From positions 26,719-90,718 of the forward strand of contig CANQLH010000003.1 of NCBI GenBank assembly GCA_947624655.1: a DNA stretch of 64,000 nt, given 5' to 3'. The position numbers and the translations under genes are program-made. The DNA comes from an uncultured Clostridia bacterium. GTDB lineage: Bacteria > Bacillota > Clostridia > TANB77 > CAG-508. Within the stretch, counting starts at the first letter, position 1; every line of letters begins with the position of its first letter. Below are positions 61,266 to 64,000 of the stretch, piece after piece. The notes beneath the pieces are model-generated. The model was given only the letters and a program-made list of their open reading frames with translations. It had not been told where the DNA came from and did not search any database.

Positions 61266-62564
61266 TCCGGTTTCTGTCGTCAACTCCCACATATTTCCCG
61301 CCATATCATATATGTTCTTTACTGCAAAACTATCATTTGCTCCTGTTGGGGTCTCTATTCTTCTTACAAACGTGTGATTGTCATCTACCAAGTCTGCTTT
61401 CTTTTCAAATAAGCCATTTTGTACCTCTGATAATGTCTTACTTGCTAAGCCATATGTCGTAGCTCCCTTTTGATACTTCGTTGCGACTATCCAGCCATCT
61501 CCTGTACCTGCTTCTGTATGGGAACTCCATAGATGTTCTGCATATCTTCCATTATATACCCCTGTTGTATCATCATAATTTCCTTTTCCTGTGCTTTTTG
61601 TTACATATTCTTTTGTATCAACAGTAGACTCAAACCACTTCATTACAGTGTCCCATGCATAACTATCTACTAAGTAGCTATCTACACCACTATTTTCTTT
61701 ATACATATTTTTTGATACTTCTTTTGCATTTTCTTGGCTTATATAATTCCATGAAAAATATCCTGCCTTACTTACTGGTTTTAAGTCTACACCTTTCTCA
61801 TTTGTTACATTTCTTTCAGTTGCCTTGGTATAAGCTGCATCATCTGCTTCTGGATAAAAACTTGCATCTTCTGGTATTCCTGCTTCATATCTTCCTATCC
61901 AAAAGCCTCCATATTGCTTTACACTTGCTTCTCCATATCCTTTTGCTTCGTTATCTTCCCAATCACTATATGCTCTATAATGCAATGTTCTCCATCCATT
62001 GCTATCTACTAGAGTTGATCCCGCATCTGTTTCTTGTCCTCCTGTATATGTATATTGTTCATATTTTGGATAATTTGTCTCTGCTATCTTTTGACTTTCC
62101 TCTACATAGCATGGTACCCATACAAATTGGTTTCCGTCCTCATCTTCTATTACTAGCCCATTATTTACTGCTTCTTTACTTGGACTTTCTTCTCCTGTTC
62201 CCCAATTTGCTTTATCTGTATTTATTGGTCTAAATCCTGCTGGTATTGTTGGATTATTACTGTCTCCTTTTTCTCCATTTACTGTATCTTTCTCCTCAAA
62301 GTATTCCCATTCCCCTAATCTTCTTTTTATGTTTTTTACTACATTTTCTACATATGCTGTCGTTTCATTTAATATTTCATTCTCTTTCACTGCTGAATTT
62401 GCATAGTCCTTTGCTCCTTGCGTTCCCATTTGTATTATTCCTGATGTGTATGCTACGCTTATTGTTATTGCCGCTAATATCACTAACACTATTATCGTGA
62501 TTATTAACGCCATTAACGTTATTCCTCTTTCTTCCTTTATCCTTGCCTTTCTTTTGTTTCCCAT
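61110..62564 (-). CDS. Pilin-leader FGE-sulfatase protein, probable DGR variable protein
   Basis: 484 residues. A prepilin-like N-terminus: basic leader, then ERGITLMALIITIIVLVILA (cleavage after Gly, hydrophobic helix to about 37). After a helical stalk comes an FGE-sulfatase/C-type-lectin domain (VWVPCYVE, GGFWIGRYEAG, YDMAGNMWELTTE) ending in VIRGGDLSANS, CFRQGATP and DIGFRVVLY. That end is the place where diversity-generating retroelements mutate lectin-fold targets. Its codons there (CGC, CGT, GTT, GGC, GCG) are much GC-richer than the rest. No reverse transcriptase or template repeat is seen in the window, so it must lie beyond the edge or elsewhere. Surface-exposed adhesin is the best guess. 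Confidence 0.7.
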   Translation of the reverse strand: MGNKRKARIKEERGITLMALIITIIVLVILAAITISVAYTSGIIQMGTQGAKDYANSAVKENEILNETTAYVENVVKNIKRRLGEWEYFEEKDTVNGEKGDSNNPTIPAGFRPINTDKANWGTGEESPSKEAVNNGLVIEDEDGNQFVWVPCYVEESQKIAETNYPKYEQYTYTGGQETDAGSTLVDSNGWRTLHYRAYSDWEDNEAKGYGEASVKQYGGFWIGRYEAGIPEDASFYPEADDAAYTKATERNVTNEKGVDLKPVSKAGYFSWNYISQENAKEVSKNMYKENSGVDSYLVDSYAWDTVMKWFESTVDTKEYVTKSTGKGNYDDTTGVYNGRYAEHLWSSHTEAGTGDGWIVATKYQKGATTYGLASKTLSEVQNGLFEKKADLVDDNHTFVRRIETPTGANDSFAVKNIYDMAGNMWELTTETGEHNDTGETFVVIRGGDLSANSVYVPTCFRQGATPLGGKNVDIGFRVVLYVK

Positions 62565-62604
62565 TTTTTCTTTTCTCCCTTCTTAATTTTTTTATATAAC
62601 AAAA

Positions 62605-62662
62605 GCACAAGTATAACTTGCCTACTATTGCTCTACGCAAAGTAGACACTTTATACTTGTGC
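62605..62662. promoter_or_regulatory. Long hairpin in the leader of the pilin-FGE gene
   Basis: GCACAAGTATAA and TTATACTTGTGC form 12 perfect pairs, continued by CTAC/GTAG after a bulge, with a small internal stem CTAC-GCAAA-GTAG. It lies 40-98 nt upstream of the ATG. It is not a riboswitch I recognise; it could be a leader terminator or attenuator. The rest of the 394-bp gap to 62958 holds only a (TG)10 tract and AT-rich DNA. Confidence 0.5.
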
Positions 62663-62708
62663 CTATATTATCTATTTTTTTGTATTCTAAATATCCACTA
62701 AAGCTACT

Positions 62709-62728
62709 TGTGTGTGTGTGTGTGTGTG
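62709..62728. repeat. (TG)10 microsatellite
   Basis: Ten perfect TG units upstream of the pilin-FGE gene, about 145 nt before its start. Dinucleotide tracts of this length change length by slippage and can phase-vary promoter spacing. No promoter is recognised around it. Confidence 0.85.
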
Positions 62729-62958
62729 TACAGCCCCAAGGCTTTTAGCTTCTTTGTTATTTATTTTCATTTCTTTCTTCCTCTTTTGAATTTATTTTTT
62801 ACTTTTCCTAAGTATGAATCTATTATATATTTGTACTTTTTCTTTGTCAATACATTTTTATAATTTTTCGTAGAAAGCTACTTTAATTGATAATATATAA
62901 AAAGTTTCAAATTTTTTATAAAATGAAATTGGTCAGACGCATCTGACTAATTTCATTT

Positions 62959-63983
62959 TTACTTATTATCTTTCTCATTTTCCATTATATCTATGTGCAA
63001 ATTCAAATCTTCTTCTGTTGGTAATGCTTCCATAATATCTTTTGGTAATATATTTGAAACTTCATATGAACTTACTCCAATAGGCTTATTTATATCTCTT
63101 AAAGAATACTCTACTGAAAACTTTTTCTTTTCTCTACATAAGATAATTCCTATACTTGGATTGTCATTTTCTGATTTCAATAAATCATCTACTGCTGATA
63201 AATAAAAATTTAATTTTCCAGCATATTCTGGTTTATATTGCGTATTCTTCAATTCTACAACTATATAACAATGTAATTTTGTATGATAAAAAAGCATATC
63301 TATGAAGTATTCGTCTCCATCTACTTCAATTCTATATTGATTTCCAACAAAACTAAATCCATTTCCTAATTCTAATAAAACTGTTTTAATTTTTTCTACC
63401 ATTGCATTTTCTAATTCTGTTTCAATATAACTTTCTTTTAAATTAGATAAATCTAATATATATGGATCCTTCATCATATCCCTTGCTAATTCGCTTTGTG
63501 GAGCTTTTAATGTCCTTTTAAAATTATTCGGTTTATCTCCTAAAACTTGTCTCGTATAAAGGTCGCTTTTTATTTGAAAACCTAAAACATCATAAGACCA
63601 TCCGTTTAATTCTGTCTGTTCTATATACCATTGTCTTTGTTTTCATCTTTAATTTTGCTTAAAATAAGAATATTATGTGACCATGGAATTTTTATTGACA
63701 ACTCTTTCAAATTTTCATTTTTTTGGCATTCTAAATAATATGTTCGCATATATTTTAAATTTGTAATTGAAAATCCTGTCATATTTGGAAAGTCAACTTT
63801 AAGCCTAATTGAAAGATTTTTAACAAATTTATTTCCCCATTTTGCATTATCTTCTATTATCTTTCCAATAGTATAATACATACTCAAAGTTCTAGCATTA
63901 GCACCTTTAAATATATCATATTGTGCATTTAAAATTTCATCTTTTATATTACTAAAAACTTTTTTGAACTCTTCATCTTGCAT
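62959..63983 (-). pseudogene. YhcG-type PD-(D/E)XK nuclease (DUF1016), frameshifted
   Basis: N-terminal part (ARTLSMYYTIGKIIEDN, FSITNLKYMRTYYLE, IPWSHNILIL) and C-terminal nuclease part (FVGNQYRIEVDGDEYFIDMLFYHTKLHCYIVVELK quoted as its core residues: Asp of IDMLFYH, Glu-Lys of VELK) are both present. They are in different frames, joined by NGWSYDVLGFQI. The break lies near 63633-63643, where AAAGAC replaces an expected AAAAGAC: one missing A in an A run. There is no CGG here, so this is ordinary decay, phase variation or a sequencing error, unlike the other breaks. Frame is open to the window edge, so the N-terminus may be longer. Confidence 0.75.
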
Positions 63984-64000
63984 ATTATTTTCTACTAACT

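Noticed and set aside
62600..62760. c-di-GMP riboswitch upstream of the pilin-FGE gene
   Set aside because: A GCAAAG stretch looks similar to one part of the class I aptamer, but the other conserved segments and the tetraloop receptor are not present.

Overview
The window looks like a low-GC, endospore-forming Clostridia-type bacterium. It is AT-rich by eye, arginine is mostly AGA, Shine-Dalgarno sites are strong AGGAGG-type, and SpoIIP, YtfJ, a coat-F pair and DUF2953 are present. About 54 protein genes are seen and nearly all are on the minus strand. The plus strand carries only a two-gene coat-F pair (18853-19289) and a PfkB kinase (43415-44318). I saw no rRNA, tRNA or CRISPR array.

The main observation concerns reading frame. 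22 of the genes, many normally essential (tsaD, ligA, fmt, priA, lepB), look broken into overlapping pieces, and every break has the same form. One extra C stands immediately before an in-frame glycine codon, so the coding strand reads codon-CGG-N and the conserved protein continues in the +1 frame as codon-GGN. I count 40 such sites by hand. All are on the coding strand and all are phase-locked to glycine (28 GGA, 10 GGT, 2 GGG, no GGC). I found no in-frame CGG used as ordinary arginine. CGG in the other two phases (ATC GGA, ACG GAT, TAC GGA and so on) is common and never linked to a break. The simplest reading is that CGG is not an arginine codon here and CGGN is decoded as glycine with a four-base step: a natural quadruplet codon, or very efficient +1 recoding at an unassigned codon. 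In the feature list these genes are given as single joined CDS entries.

Layout. 1-6242: rpe, rsgA, a phosphoesterase, tsaD, a site-2 protease and leuS. 6363-9273: accessory AAA/DUF4143, Fic and MazF-like genes. 9319-18458: lysS, a large fused ABC ATPase-permease, an HD protein, two CmpB-like membrane proteins and an acyl-CoA ligase. 18853-25098: coat-F pair, heterodimeric ABC exporter and a MecA-type penicillin-binding protein. 25436-31481: MntP, a cation exchanger, a CTP-dependent riboflavin-kinase-like protein, ligA, pgsA and an AI-2E family protein. 31540-41099: CBS protein, ytfJ, DUF2953, scpA, recX, recA, a peptide-binding lipoprotein-like protein, RNHCP protein, nucleoside kinase and lepA. 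41117-51836: dGTPase-like HD protein, pfkB, spoIIP, metallo-beta-lactamase protein, relA, recJ, ylbF and a GT4 glycosyltransferase. 52101-52736: a YafQ/DinJ toxin-antitoxin operon with its operator. 52770-61001: fmt, def, priA, lepB and addA. 61110-63983: a pilin-leader FGE-sulfatase protein that looks like a diversity-generating retroelement target, then a frameshifted YhcG-type nuclease.

Two families of short inverted-repeat elements are scattered between genes: family A (three copies of about 138-155 bp with covarying stems) and family B (two copies of about 172 bp, one nested in a larger inverted repeat). The YhcG frameshift near 63633-63643 is a different kind of event, a missing A in an A run, and serves as a contrast to the CGG sites.
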